Shown: piece by piece, positions 51,489-59,590 of the stretch
How positions within the stretch are numbered: the first letter of the stretch is position 1
Layout: each line of letters starts with the position of its first letter
Translations under genes and position numbers: made by a program
The notes under the pieces: generated by a model
Database searches by the model: none
Seen by the model: only the letters and a program-made list of their open reading frames with translations
Told to the model about the DNA's origin: nothing
Assembly: GCF_023715485.1 (NCBI RefSeq)
Contig: NZ_JAMBOF010000006.1
Location: 240,704 to 304,703 of the forward strand
Origin: Mesobacillus subterraneus
GTDB lineage: Bacteria > Bacillota > Bacilli > Bacillales > Cytobacillaceae
Direction of reading: 5' to 3'
Length of the DNA stretch: 64,000 nucleotides

Positions 51489-52404
51489 TTTATGGCTCGT
51501 AAACGTCCCTGTCGCAACATTGTGGACTTCCTATGATTCTGCTAGAGAAATTGACAAAGAGGCAGTATCAGGCATAGTGAATCTGGAGTCATGGCTAGAA
51601 AAACTAAGCTATGAACCAAGACTAAGTTTATGCGACGATAACCTTGTTCAATCCCAGGTTCTATTTGGCCAGGAGGTATTGATCATGGATGAACGAGACG
51701 GATGGGCACATGTTGTCGTCCCTGACCAGCCCTCAGGAAAAGATGAACGCGGTTATCCAGGTTGGATTCCTAAAGCCCAGCTGATCCAGCAGTCAGACTG
51801 GTATAAGAAACCTGGCCCTGCTTCTGTCATTACAGCTAAAAAAGCCCTGCTATATTCCGAAAAAAATGAAAAACTTATGGAATTAAGCTACCAGACCATG
51901 CTTCCAGTCATTGAAGACATGGTCGATCGTATTCGAGTCAAAACTCCGACTGGGATCGGCATCTTAAGGGCTGAGGATGTTGCTGTCATCTCATCGGAAA
52001 GGGAAGTTCCGAAACGGAACGGCACAGCCATCGTCGCTGCCGGGGAACAATTCATCGGTCTTCCATATCTTTGGGGCGGGATGAGCAGCTATGGCTACGA
52101 TTGCTCTGGATTCAGCTATAATATGTGCCGCGCAAATGGCTATATCATTCCGAGAGATGCGCATGAACAAGCAGCGGCTGGTAAAAATGTCGAGTTATCG
52201 GAAATCCAGCCAGGCGATTTGCTCTTCTTTGCTTATGAAGAAGGAAAAGGAAGAATCCATCACGTTGGAATTTATTATGGAGACGGCAAGCTGCTCCATT
52301 CACCGAATACAGGCAAGAATATTGAGGTCATACCACTTGAAGGAACAATCTATGAAAAGGAACTCTGTGCAGCAAGACGCTACTGGATTGATACGGAGGA
52401 ATAA
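51475..52404 (+). CDS. ykfC: Gamma-D-glutamyl-L-diamino acid endopeptidase YkfC (NlpC/P60)
   Basis: A 309-residue peptidase cutting between gamma-D-Glu and the diamino acid of murein peptides. Two SH3-like regions (residues about 60-105 and 115-170) precede the NlpC/P60 domain, with catalytic C210 in YGYDCSGF and H262/H263 in RIHHVGIYYGD. No signal peptide is seen, consistent with action on imported peptides in the cytoplasm. It overlaps ykfB by 14 bases and ends two bases before ykfD. Confidence 0.94.
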   Translation: MESNNLWLVNVPVATLWTSYDSAREIDKEAVSGIVNLESWLEKLSYEPRLSLCDDNLVQSQVLFGQEVLIMDERDGWAHVVVPDQPSGKDERGYPGWIPKAQLIQQSDWYKKPGPASVITAKKALLYSEKNEKLMELSYQTMLPVIEDMVDRIRVKTPTGIGILRAEDVAVISSEREVPKRNGTAIVAAGEQFIGLPYLWGGMSSYGYDCSGFSYNMCRANGYIIPRDAHEQAAAGKNVELSEIQPGDLLFFAYEEGKGRIHHVGIYYGDGKLLHSPNTGKNIEVIPLEGTIYEKELCAARRYWIDTEE

Positions 52405-52406
52405 AA

Positions 52407-53417
52407 ATGGAAAAAGAAGTTTTATTGAGGGTAAAAGATTTAAAAAAACATTTCAATATGGGTAAAAAAGAAATCCTTAAAGCTGTTGATGGAATTTCTT
52501 TAGATATATATAAGGGTGAAACTTTTGGCCTTGTAGGAGAATCAGGATGCGGCAAATCAACTGCCGGCCGTACGATGATTGGCTTATATGACAGAACAGA
52601 CGGCGAAGTTATTTTTAATGGAAAAGATGTGCACACAATGTCTGAGAAGGAAAGATTTCAATTTCACAAACAGATGCAGATGATTTTCCAGGACCCTTAT
52701 GCTTCGTTAAACCCGCGATCTACAGTCAAAGAAATCATATCCGAACCAATGGAAGTCCATGGCCTTTATCCGGATAGGAAAGAACGCCTTGAGCGTATTT
52801 ATCAGCTGCTCGAGGATGTTGGTCTTAACCGGGACCATGCCAATAGATATCCCCACGAATTCAGCGGAGGACAGCGCCAAAGGATCGGAATTGCGAGAGC
52901 ACTCGCTCTTGACCCTGATTTTATTATTGCGGACGAACCGATTTCTGCTCTTGACGTATCTGTCCAGGCACAGGTCGTGAACCTTCTGAAAAGGCTTCAG
53001 AAGGAAAAAGGGTTAACCTATTTGTTCATTGCCCATGATCTTTCAATGGTAAAACAGATCAGCAACAGGATTGGTGTCATGTATCTTGGCCACATAGTGG
53101 AGCTTACCGCAAGCAATCAGCTGTATAAAAAGCCGCTTCATCCATATACACAGGCCTTATTGTCAGCCATCCCGATTCCCGACCCGGATATTGAAGATAA
53201 GAGGGAACGCATCATCCTCGAAGGAGAGCTTCCGAGTCCATTGGATCCACCAAGCGGCTGTGTGTTCAGGACGCGCTGCCAGCATGCTATGGAGGTATGC
53301 GCCAAGGAAAAACCTGTATGGCAGGAAATAGATACAGACCACTTTGTCGCATGCCACTTGTATAATGATCAAGTTGGCAACAATGAAAAAAAAGATATTC
53401 TTGTCAATATTAGATAG
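52407..53417 (+). CDS. ykfD: Oligopeptide ABC transporter ATP-binding protein YkfD
   Basis: A 336-residue OppF-type ATPase. Walker A GESGCGKS (44-51), signature FSGGQRQR, Walker B FIIADEPISALD and switch IAHDLS are complete. The C-terminal extension has GCVFRTRCQHAMEVC. It is likely the second ATPase working with DppD on DppBC, since the dpp group has only one. The start follows CGGAGGA, two bases after ykfC. Confidence 0.92.
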   Translation: MEKEVLLRVKDLKKHFNMGKKEILKAVDGISLDIYKGETFGLVGESGCGKSTAGRTMIGLYDRTDGEVIFNGKDVHTMSEKERFQFHKQMQMIFQDPYASLNPRSTVKEIISEPMEVHGLYPDRKERLERIYQLLEDVGLNRDHANRYPHEFSGGQRQRIGIARALALDPDFIIADEPISALDVSVQAQVVNLLKRLQKEKGLTYLFIAHDLSMVKQISNRIGVMYLGHIVELTASNQLYKKPLHPYTQALLSAIPIPDPDIEDKRERIILEGELPSPLDPPSGCVFRTRCQHAMEVCAKEKPVWQEIDTDHFVACHLYNDQVGNNEKKDILVNIR

Positions 53418-53429
53418 GGATCAAAACAA

Positions 53430-54233
53430 ATGAACATACAGAATTTAAAAGATAACGTATACAAAGAACTCGCCAGGTGCAAGGGCCGGGCGAGTTTGTT
53501 TATGGAGATTGAAGACCATGTTATTGAGTTTAACAGTCATGATGCTTACCGGTCTGCAAGTTTAATTAAAATCCCAATTCTCTTCGAAGCTCTCAGGCAG
53601 ATTGAAAAAGGCATCATCTCTGCAGATGCAGATGTGAGCTTAAGAATAACAGATAAAGTCGGAGACACAGGAGTCCTACAGGCGTTGAGTTGTCATAAGT
53701 ATTCAATTCAGGACCTGCTCACCCTTATGATCATTGTTTCCGATAATTCTGCAACGAATCTATTGATTGACATGCTCGGTATAGAAACGATCAACTCCAC
53801 TATCCGTCGACTGGGTATGTCCAATACGGTTATGCACCGTAAAATGCTGGATTTCGATTCAATCAATTCTGGGAAGGACAATTTTACATCTGCTGCCGAC
53901 ATGGTGGCATGCCTAAAAGAAGGAATAGATGGTTCATTATTGAAATTCGAATCTAGAGACAGGTTTCACTCAATCCTCCTTCACCAGCAATTTAAAGAAA
54001 AGCTGCCAGCCTATATTGATGAAACCTTAATAAATGCCGGGAATAAAACGGGAGAATTGCCTGGTCTGGAACATGATTGCGCAGTGTTCAGTTACGGGGA
54101 TAGAAAGGCCTTCGTCGCAGTGTTGATTGACGGACTTGCCGAAGCGGAAAACGGAAAATACACTATTCGACAAATTGGAAAGCAGGTAAATACCTTTATT
54201 AGCGCCAATTTGACAAGATTCAACCACGAATGA
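53430..54233 (+). CDS. Cytoplasmic serine hydrolase of the class A beta-lactamase fold
   Basis: A 267-residue protein in the ykf group, 12 bp after ykfD. The three active-site elements are present: S44-L-I-K47, S104-D-N and K206-T-G. There is no signal peptide, unlike secreted beta-lactamases. The usual omega-loop ExxLN is not evident (DFDSINSGKDN lies there), which argues against penicillin hydrolysis. Position among murein-peptide peptidases suggests a role in hydrolysing imported wall peptides or their amides, an inference. Confidence 0.82.
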   Translation: MNIQNLKDNVYKELARCKGRASLFMEIEDHVIEFNSHDAYRSASLIKIPILFEALRQIEKGIISADADVSLRITDKVGDTGVLQALSCHKYSIQDLLTLMIIVSDNSATNLLIDMLGIETINSTIRRLGMSNTVMHRKMLDFDSINSGKDNFTSAADMVACLKEGIDGSLLKFESRDRFHSILLHQQFKEKLPAYIDETLINAGNKTGELPGLEHDCAVFSYGDRKAFVAVLIDGLAEAENGKYTIRQIGKQVNTFISANLTRFNHE

Positions 54234-54405
54234 TAGCTATTGATAATAAATAGTTATCAACTGCTAGCAATTTGATAGGGATAATACCTTCTTTTAATAA
54301 CAGGTGAAATGGCTTATTAATCGATTTCATTTTATAAAAAAGAGAGTTATGGATTCTCACAATGATTAAAAAGACTGAACCGGACAGCACCATATAAAAA
54401 TTCGT

Positions 54406-54438
54406 AAAAGAACGAGGACCCCTTGTCCTCGTTCTTTT
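54406..54438. terminator. Bidirectional terminator
   Basis: AAAAGAACGAGGAC-ccctt-GTCCTCGTTCTTTT, between the ykf group and a convergent MFS gene. Confidence 0.92.
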
Positions 54439-54444
54439 TGACTT

Positions 54445-55671
54445 TCACATAGTATTCTTTACTAATTTTTCCTTCTCAAATTGAAGGCAGTATCCTAGCG
54501 ACCAAATTAAAAATAGGCTTCCTGCTACAATATACAAAAAACCTCCAAACAACCCTACTAATCTTGGATCAAACCACTCGAGTGCCACTCCTGTGAAAAA
54601 CATTGAGATCCCAATAAAAGTATTAGACACCATGGAAGTAAGCCCGAAGTACATGCCATGCCATTTTGCTGGGATTGTTTCCATCGCAACCGTATCAAGC
54701 AGCGTGTTTCCGATGCCACTGAAAATCGCCGTCATCGCAAACAATACGGCGGCCAAAAAAAACAAACTAGTTTGGCTGATGACCATTAAAAAAAGACCTT
54801 CACCAATAATGCACAAGAAAGAAAACAAGAGAAAACGACCTTTAATCATTCTGGTAAAAAGGGGACTGGCTATCAGGCCAAGACCCAGTACACTGTAAAA
54901 AATTCCGACTCCTAAATCCGCTTTGCCAAATGTCTCAACGGCATAAACGCTTAAAAGAACATTCTCAATACCGTTAATCAGAGGAATAACAAGCTCAAAC
55001 AGCATTAACATCAGAAGAAAAGAGGACGCAGCTATTGCTGGCAACAGTTCATTGTATTTTTCATTTTTCACTTTTACAACCTGGTCGGATTGTGCGTTAC
55101 TTTCTAAAGCTGGCAGAGTAGAGAGAATCCATCCCGCAGCTAGAAAGGAGACGATATTAATCCCAAACGCTGCTTTGGCTCCCAAAAAATACGACACGAC
55201 ACCACCGCTCAAGGCTCCTATCACTAAAACAAAACCGATCAATACTTGTTCCCACGCATTTACGTTTTTTAGAGACTTGGATGAAACAATGGCTGGTATG
55301 CTCGACTTCCTAATGGGCGAGTATATTGCTTCACCAGAAGCAAGAAGGAATGAGGCGGTATACACAATCCACATATCATCCGGATCATTTATTGCAAGAA
55401 AAGATATTGCTATTACTGCCCTTGAAAGATCCGTCGCAATCAGGACCCTCTTTCTGCCCAACTTTTCGGCAATTTTGCTGCTTAATGGACTGAAAAACAG
55501 AAAAGGTATCATCCTTAAAGCCATGGTAATACCCACTGAAAACCCTGAACCCGTCATTTGAAGAATCAAGGCAAGAAGAGCAACCTGGCTGAACCTGTCA
55601 CCAATTCCATTGACGATTCCTGCAGAAAACAGCTTGCGATATGACGATTCAGCCTTTAATGTTTTAATCAT
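54445..55671 (-). CDS. MFS exporter
   Basis: A 408-residue, 12-segment major facilitator protein, start ATG behind CGGAGGAT. FFSPLSSKIAEKLGRKRVLI is motif A; SPIRKSSIPAIVSSKSLKNVNAWEQ is the MFS_3 loop seen in drug and siderophore exporters. It stands alone with a strong operator upstream, so it is likely inducible by its cargo. The cargo and the regulator are not in the window. Confidence 0.87.
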   Translation of the reverse strand: MIKTLKAESSYRKLFSAGIVNGIGDRFSQVALLALILQMTGSGFSVGITMALRMIPFLFFSPLSSKIAEKLGRKRVLIATDLSRAVIAISFLAINDPDDMWIVYTASFLLASGEAIYSPIRKSSIPAIVSSKSLKNVNAWEQVLIGFVLVIGALSGGVVSYFLGAKAAFGINIVSFLAAGWILSTLPALESNAQSDQVVKVKNEKYNELLPAIAASSFLLMLMLFELVIPLINGIENVLLSVYAVETFGKADLGVGIFYSVLGLGLIASPLFTRMIKGRFLLFSFLCIIGEGLFLMVISQTSLFFLAAVLFAMTAIFSGIGNTLLDTVAMETIPAKWHGMYFGLTSMVSNTFIGISMFFTGVALEWFDPRLVGLFGGFLYIVAGSLFLIWSLGYCLQFEKEKLVKNTM

Positions 55672-55684
55672 TTTATCCTCCGTT

Positions 55685-55712
55685 ATCTAATTAGACTAAA
55701 ATCTAATTAGAT
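55685..55712. promoter_or_regulatory. Tandem palindromic operator before the MFS exporter
   Basis: ATCTAATTAG occurs twice (55685-55694 and 55701-55710), each containing the palindrome CTAATTAG, 16 bp apart; the second extends to ATCTAATTAGAT. This is typical of a repressor site over a promoter. Confidence 0.6.
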
Positions 55713-56060
55713 TATATTCTAAATAGGAAGGTGATGGAACTATTTTTTCGAAAATTTTTAAAACTGGATCGGTATCGAAATCATTAGAGTACTTTTGCAT
55801 CCGGCTATTTTTGTTTCACCCGGATTCTCAATGATGCACATTTTCTTGGGAACTAATATGGTGTAAACAAAACTCGAATTAAAAAAATTTCCTTTAGAAT
55901 CAGTTGAATTCAACCAAGAAAACGTAATACTAAAATTCCATGCCTAAATTGAGTGAAATGGGTATTCATACGAGAAAAAATGCATTATAATGATTTTCGT
56001 ATTTCCGAAGATTTTAATTCAAGATGATAACAATTTTTATAGATTCAGGGGGAATGGTGT
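55713..56060. other. AT-rich intergenic region
   Basis: No gene or known RNA element was recognised. It should contain the nitrilase promoter; TTATAAT near 55984-55990 is a possible -10 element. Confidence 0.4.
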
Positions 56061-56933
56061 ATGAAAATGAGAGTTTCAGCAGTCCAATACCATCTTCACA
56101 CGATCAAATCGTTCGAAGAGTTCGCTCAGCAATGTGAGCATTATATAAAAACGGCCCAGGAATATGGATCAGAGTTTGTCCTGTTTCCTGAGTTTTTCAC
56201 TACTCAATTGCTATCGATCGGAAGTGAACAGGGAACAAGGCTGACCATTAATGAACTCCCTGGTTTTACTGAACAATACCTGAACCTGTTCCAACATTTC
56301 GCTTTGGAAGCAGGCATGCACATAATAGGCGGAACACATGTAATCGCCAGAGCAGGCAAATTATATAATGTTGCCCACATGTTTTATCCTGACGGAAGAA
56401 TCGTGGAGCAGGCAAAACTTCATATCACTCCGACGGAAGTTAATGAATGGAATATGAGTGCGGGAGAAGATTTCAGGGTATTTGATACAGATAAAGGCCG
56501 CATTGCACTTTTAACTTGTTACGATATTGAGTTTCCTGAGATTGTAAGAATGGCAAAAGCGAAAGGGGCTGACGTTATTTTCGTACCATCGTGCACGGAT
56601 GACCGTCACGGGTTCCACCGGGTTCGCTACACCAGCCATGCGCGGGCCATTGAAAACCAGGTATATGTGGTTTTGACAGGAACCGTCGGGGCCTTGCCTA
56701 CAGTTGACTTTATGCGGGCAAACTTTGGCCAGGCGGCGGTCATTACACCCAACGATATTCCGTTCCCTCCAAAAGGCCTTCAAGTCGAAGGTGAGTTAAA
56801 TAACGATATGATTGTCACTGCAGACCTGGATTTGGAACTTTTATACGAAGTGCGTGAACGTGGTTCAGTCACAACCTGGCGTGACCGTCGCACAGATCTT
56901 TACCCTGACTGGGAAGAAGCAGAAAAAATTTAA
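56061..56933 (+). CDS. Carbon-nitrogen hydrolase (nitrilase superfamily)
   Basis: A 290-residue amidase-type enzyme. The catalytic triad is complete: E44 in LFPEFF, K119 in QAKLHIT, and C153 in LTCYDIEFPE. It hydrolyses C-N bonds in nitriles, amides or ureides; the exact substrate is not evident. A GNAT acetyltransferase gene follows after 20 bp. In B. subtilis YhcX and many relatives a GNAT and a nitrilase domain are fused, so the pair may do the same job as two proteins. Confidence 0.9.
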   Translation: MKMRVSAVQYHLHTIKSFEEFAQQCEHYIKTAQEYGSEFVLFPEFFTTQLLSIGSEQGTRLTINELPGFTEQYLNLFQHFALEAGMHIIGGTHVIARAGKLYNVAHMFYPDGRIVEQAKLHITPTEVNEWNMSAGEDFRVFDTDKGRIALLTCYDIEFPEIVRMAKAKGADVIFVPSCTDDRHGFHRVRYTSHARAIENQVYVVLTGTVGALPTVDFMRANFGQAAVITPNDIPFPPKGLQVEGELNNDMIVTADLDLELLYEVRERGSVTTWRDRRTDLYPDWEEAEKI

Positions 56934-56953
56934 CTCGATAAGGAGCATGAGAC

Positions 56954-57625
56954 ATGGAATATATTCGCGTTAACAGTATCGAAGATCCGCTTTTTACAAA
57001 ACTCCATAATTTAATGAAGGACGTTTTCCCTCCAGAGGAAGTACTGGAATTTGACCTTTGGAAAGAACCGCTTGAAGACCCTGGCATCAGGGTTTTCGTC
57101 GCAGTACATGAGGGTGAAGTTATAGGTGTGACCGAATATCGATACTACCCAGACTGGAATATAGCCATGACCGATTTTACGATCGTTGGCAAGCCAGGAT
57201 TGAGCCTTGGCCGGTTCCTCGCCAATAAAAGAATGGAAGACTTACAGACCCTCGCTCGCGAAAAAGGGGTTGAATTGTTCGGTATGTTTGCTGAAATATA
57301 TGATCCGTACCGTAATACGGATCATGACTTTGGCGGCGTCAAAATTATGGATCCATTTGTCCGCCGTGAAGTGTTATCGCATTTAGGATATAAGCGCATT
57401 GATCTTGAATATGTTCACCCTTCCTGGGAAAATGACGGGGCAGCTGTCGAGGGACTGGACCTTTGCTTTATGCCTAGCGACGTAAATACCAATGAATTGC
57501 CTGCAGCATTAATTGCAGACTTCTTAACAACATACTACTCTGTACTCGAAAAGAAGCCAGAAAAATGGCTTAAGATGATTGAGCAGCTTAAAAGAAAAGA
57601 AACTGTTGAATTATTGCCTCTATAA
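56954..57625 (+). CDS. GNAT-like acetyltransferase paired with the nitrilase
   Basis: A 223-residue protein with a GNAT-like core: VFVAVHEGEVIGVTEYRYYP (strands 2-4) and a long segment GKPGLSLGRFLANKRMEDLQ, where an acetyl-CoA loop should lie but the QxxGxG/A motif is only partly kept. The C-terminus is helical (ALIADFLTTYYSVLEKKPEKW). It begins after AAGGAG and lies in the nitrilase operon. The divergent acetyl-CoA loop leaves activity uncertain. Confidence 0.7.
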   Translation: MEYIRVNSIEDPLFTKLHNLMKDVFPPEEVLEFDLWKEPLEDPGIRVFVAVHEGEVIGVTEYRYYPDWNIAMTDFTIVGKPGLSLGRFLANKRMEDLQTLAREKGVELFGMFAEIYDPYRNTDHDFGGVKIMDPFVRREVLSHLGYKRIDLEYVHPSWENDGAAVEGLDLCFMPSDVNTNELPAALIADFLTTYYSVLEKKPEKWLKMIEQLKRKETVELLPL

Positions 57626-57635
57626 TTCAATCTAC

Positions 57636-57668
57636 CAGCGGAATCAACAATGATCCGCTGTTTTTTTT
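57636..57668 (+). terminator. Rho-independent terminator
   Basis: CAGCGGA-n11-TCCGCTG followed by T residues, after the nitrilase/GNAT pair. Confidence 0.9.
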
Positions 57669-57707
57669 CATAAGGCTGTGTTAAAGGTCATTGTTGATTT
57701 TTAAGCT

Positions 57708-57865
57708 CTGTTGATCTTCGTTCCAGGCGCGTAGACTCCTCCGAAAATGCTAACGCATTTTCATTGCGCGTGGGCAGATTCGAGGAATTTCAATCAAAGT
57801 CCCGCGTGATAAACGGGGCTGGGGAGACCCCGCAGGAGTGAAGCGACGAGGGGGCTCCCCGGTGT
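57708..57865. repeat. Degenerate palindromic repeat, family A copy 4
   Basis: CTGTTGAT, CGTTCCAGGCGCG, AGACTCCT and GAGACCCCGCAGGAG match pieces of the family A repeat, but order and sequence are altered and an insert of unlike sequence (about 57742-57810) interrupts it. A rearranged or composite copy. Confidence 0.6.
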
Positions 57866-57999
57866 TTATTGTGTATCGGATGAATCTTTAATTCCAAATT
57901 ATCCAGCCTCCGATCATGAATTAAAATCCTACGATTTGTTTTCATCAAGATGTTTTTCTATAATTAACCCTTGACTACATAACCGAAAGGAGTCATCAC

Positions 58000-58716
58000 A
58001 TGGAATCTTTAAAAGGGAAGAACGCGTTGATCACCGGGGCTGGCAGAGGCATTGGCCGCGCTGCTGCAATAGCTCTTGCTAAAGAAGGTGTAAATATTGG
58101 GATGATCGGCCAGACACTCCCAAACCTGGAAAAGGTGACAGCTGAACTGGAAGCATTCGATGTTAATGTTGCAGGAGCTGTTGCTGATGTATCCGATATG
58201 GAATCTGTTCAGCACGCTGTCGAACATATCGAGTCTGAGATTGGCCCTATTGACATCCTGATTAACAATGCTGGAATAGCAAAATTCGGCGGCTTCCTTG
58301 ACCTTGAACCTCAAGAATGGGAAAGAATCATTCAGGTGAATTTAATGGGAACTTATTATGTTACACGTGCTGTCTTGCCAGGAATGATAGAACGAAAAAC
58401 TGGTGACATCATCAATGTTTCTTCAACCGCAGGGCAGAAAGGCGCTCCGGTTACAAGTGCATACAGTGCATCAAAATTTGGTGTTCTTGGCTTAACTGAA
58501 GCGTTAATGCTTGAAGTACGGAAGCACAATATCCGTGTAAGCGCGCTTACTCCGAGCACCGTCGCTACAGACCTTGCAATCGAAACAAACTTGACAGATG
58601 GAAATCCGGAAAGAGTGATGCAGCCAGAGGATTTAGCTGAATTGATGGTAGCTCAGTTGAAACTGAACCGCCGTGTCTTTATCAAAACAGCAGGAATGTG
58701 GTCGACAAATCCTTAA
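58000..58716 (+). CDS. SDR, 3-ketoacyl-(ACP/CoA) reductase-like
   Basis: A 238-residue classical SDR. ATG 58000 follows [15 protein letters not shown] (residues about 13-20), DVSD, NNAG, the Ser in NVSSTAG and YSASK give the full FabG-like set. It could reduce 3-ketoacyl groups or another ketone; FabG-type proteins without a fab cluster have varied substrates. The gene is single, with its own terminator. Confidence 0.88.
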   Translation: MESLKGKNALITGAGRGIGRAAAIALAKEGVNIGMIGQTLPNLEKVTAELEAFDVNVAGAVADVSDMESVQHAVEHIESEIGPIDILINNAGIAKFGGFLDLEPQEWERIIQVNLMGTYYVTRAVLPGMIERKTGDIINVSSTAGQKGAPVTSAYSASKFGVLGLTEALMLEVRKHNIRVSALTPSTVATDLAIETNLTDGNPERVMQPEDLAELMVAQLKLNRRVFIKTAGMWSTNP

Positions 58717-58765
58717 CTGGCCATTTTGTTCCCCGCCAAACTGAATGCATACAAGAGTTCGAAAG

Positions 58766-58805
58766 AAAGGCGCAAACCAATTTTTTTCTTGGGTTGCGCC
58801 TTTTT
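58766..58805 (+). terminator. Rho-independent terminator
   Basis: AAAGGCGCAA and TTGCGCCTTT pair around a T-rich loop and are followed by more T. The rest of the 58717-59053 gap shows nothing recognisable. Confidence 0.85.
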
Positions 58806-59035
58806 GTGCCAAAATTTCAAAATAAAAAAAATAAGCCGGAAATAAGCACACTAACAGATAGAGAGAGTGCGCGAAGTTTGTCCTTCTGAAAAAGACAATC
58901 GGCACTGATTCTAGTACCTGGTGCTAAGACAAATTAAATTAACCCCTTTTAACCCGCTAAAATCATATTAAAACACTAATATTATTCTAAAAATAATATA
59001 TATTATTCTAGTATATAAATGTAAAAACCAAAAAA

Positions 59036-59055
59036 AAAACGGCATACACCGTTTT
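59036..59055. terminator. Bidirectional terminator
   Basis: AAAACGG-cataca-CCGTTTT with long A/T runs on both sides; T run on the minus strand ends the following leftward gene. Confidence 0.75.
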
Positions 59056-59410
59056 AAAATGCGTATTGATAGATTCCATAATACAAAGGAAGAACGAAAA
59101 CTAAACCGCTTAATTTCGCTGCAAGAGGCATTTCCTCTTCTTCTTCAAGCCCAAAATCACCAGCGAACTTTTCAGCAAAGAATATTGTGAATAATACATC
59201 CCATAGGAGGCCAAAGACAAAAACAAACTTCCACACAACTGGTGTAAGCAATTCTGTTTCAGTTACATACCCAAATAGCCCAAACCACGTAATGATCGAT
59301 ACCAGAAAATCAAGCTTGGTAATATTATTTTTGTATTTGCCTTTAATCAAAAACCAAACCGCAGTCGTACCCATCAAACCTAAATACATTAACCAAAAAA
59401 AATCAGCCAT
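59054..59410 (-). CDS. Small four-segment membrane protein, unknown function
   Basis: A 118-residue membrane protein starting ATG 59410 after GAGG, with hydrophobic segments near residues 4-22, 34-50, 57-78 and 98-116, and an acidic cytoplasmic loop (GLEEEEEMPL). No family is recognised. It is divergent from the large 1155-residue membrane protein. Confidence 0.6.
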   Translation of the reverse strand: MADFFWLMYLGLMGTTAVWFLIKGKYKNNITKLDFLVSIITWFGLFGYVTETELLTPVVWKFVFVFGLLWDVLFTIFFAEKFAGDFGLEEEEEMPLAAKLSGLVFVLPLYYGIYQYAF

Positions 59411-59590
59411 TCATTCAACCTCTTCATCAGTAAATTATCTCTTTCATTATAAAGGTACAAGCATACTTTCAAAATAGAAATTTGTCGAAAAATCACTTCA
59501 GGTATTTTTTAGAAAAATATTGAATTAATTTATAAATTGTGTAAAATTACACTAAACGGTTAAAAATGGATTCAGGACAGGGGGATTAAA

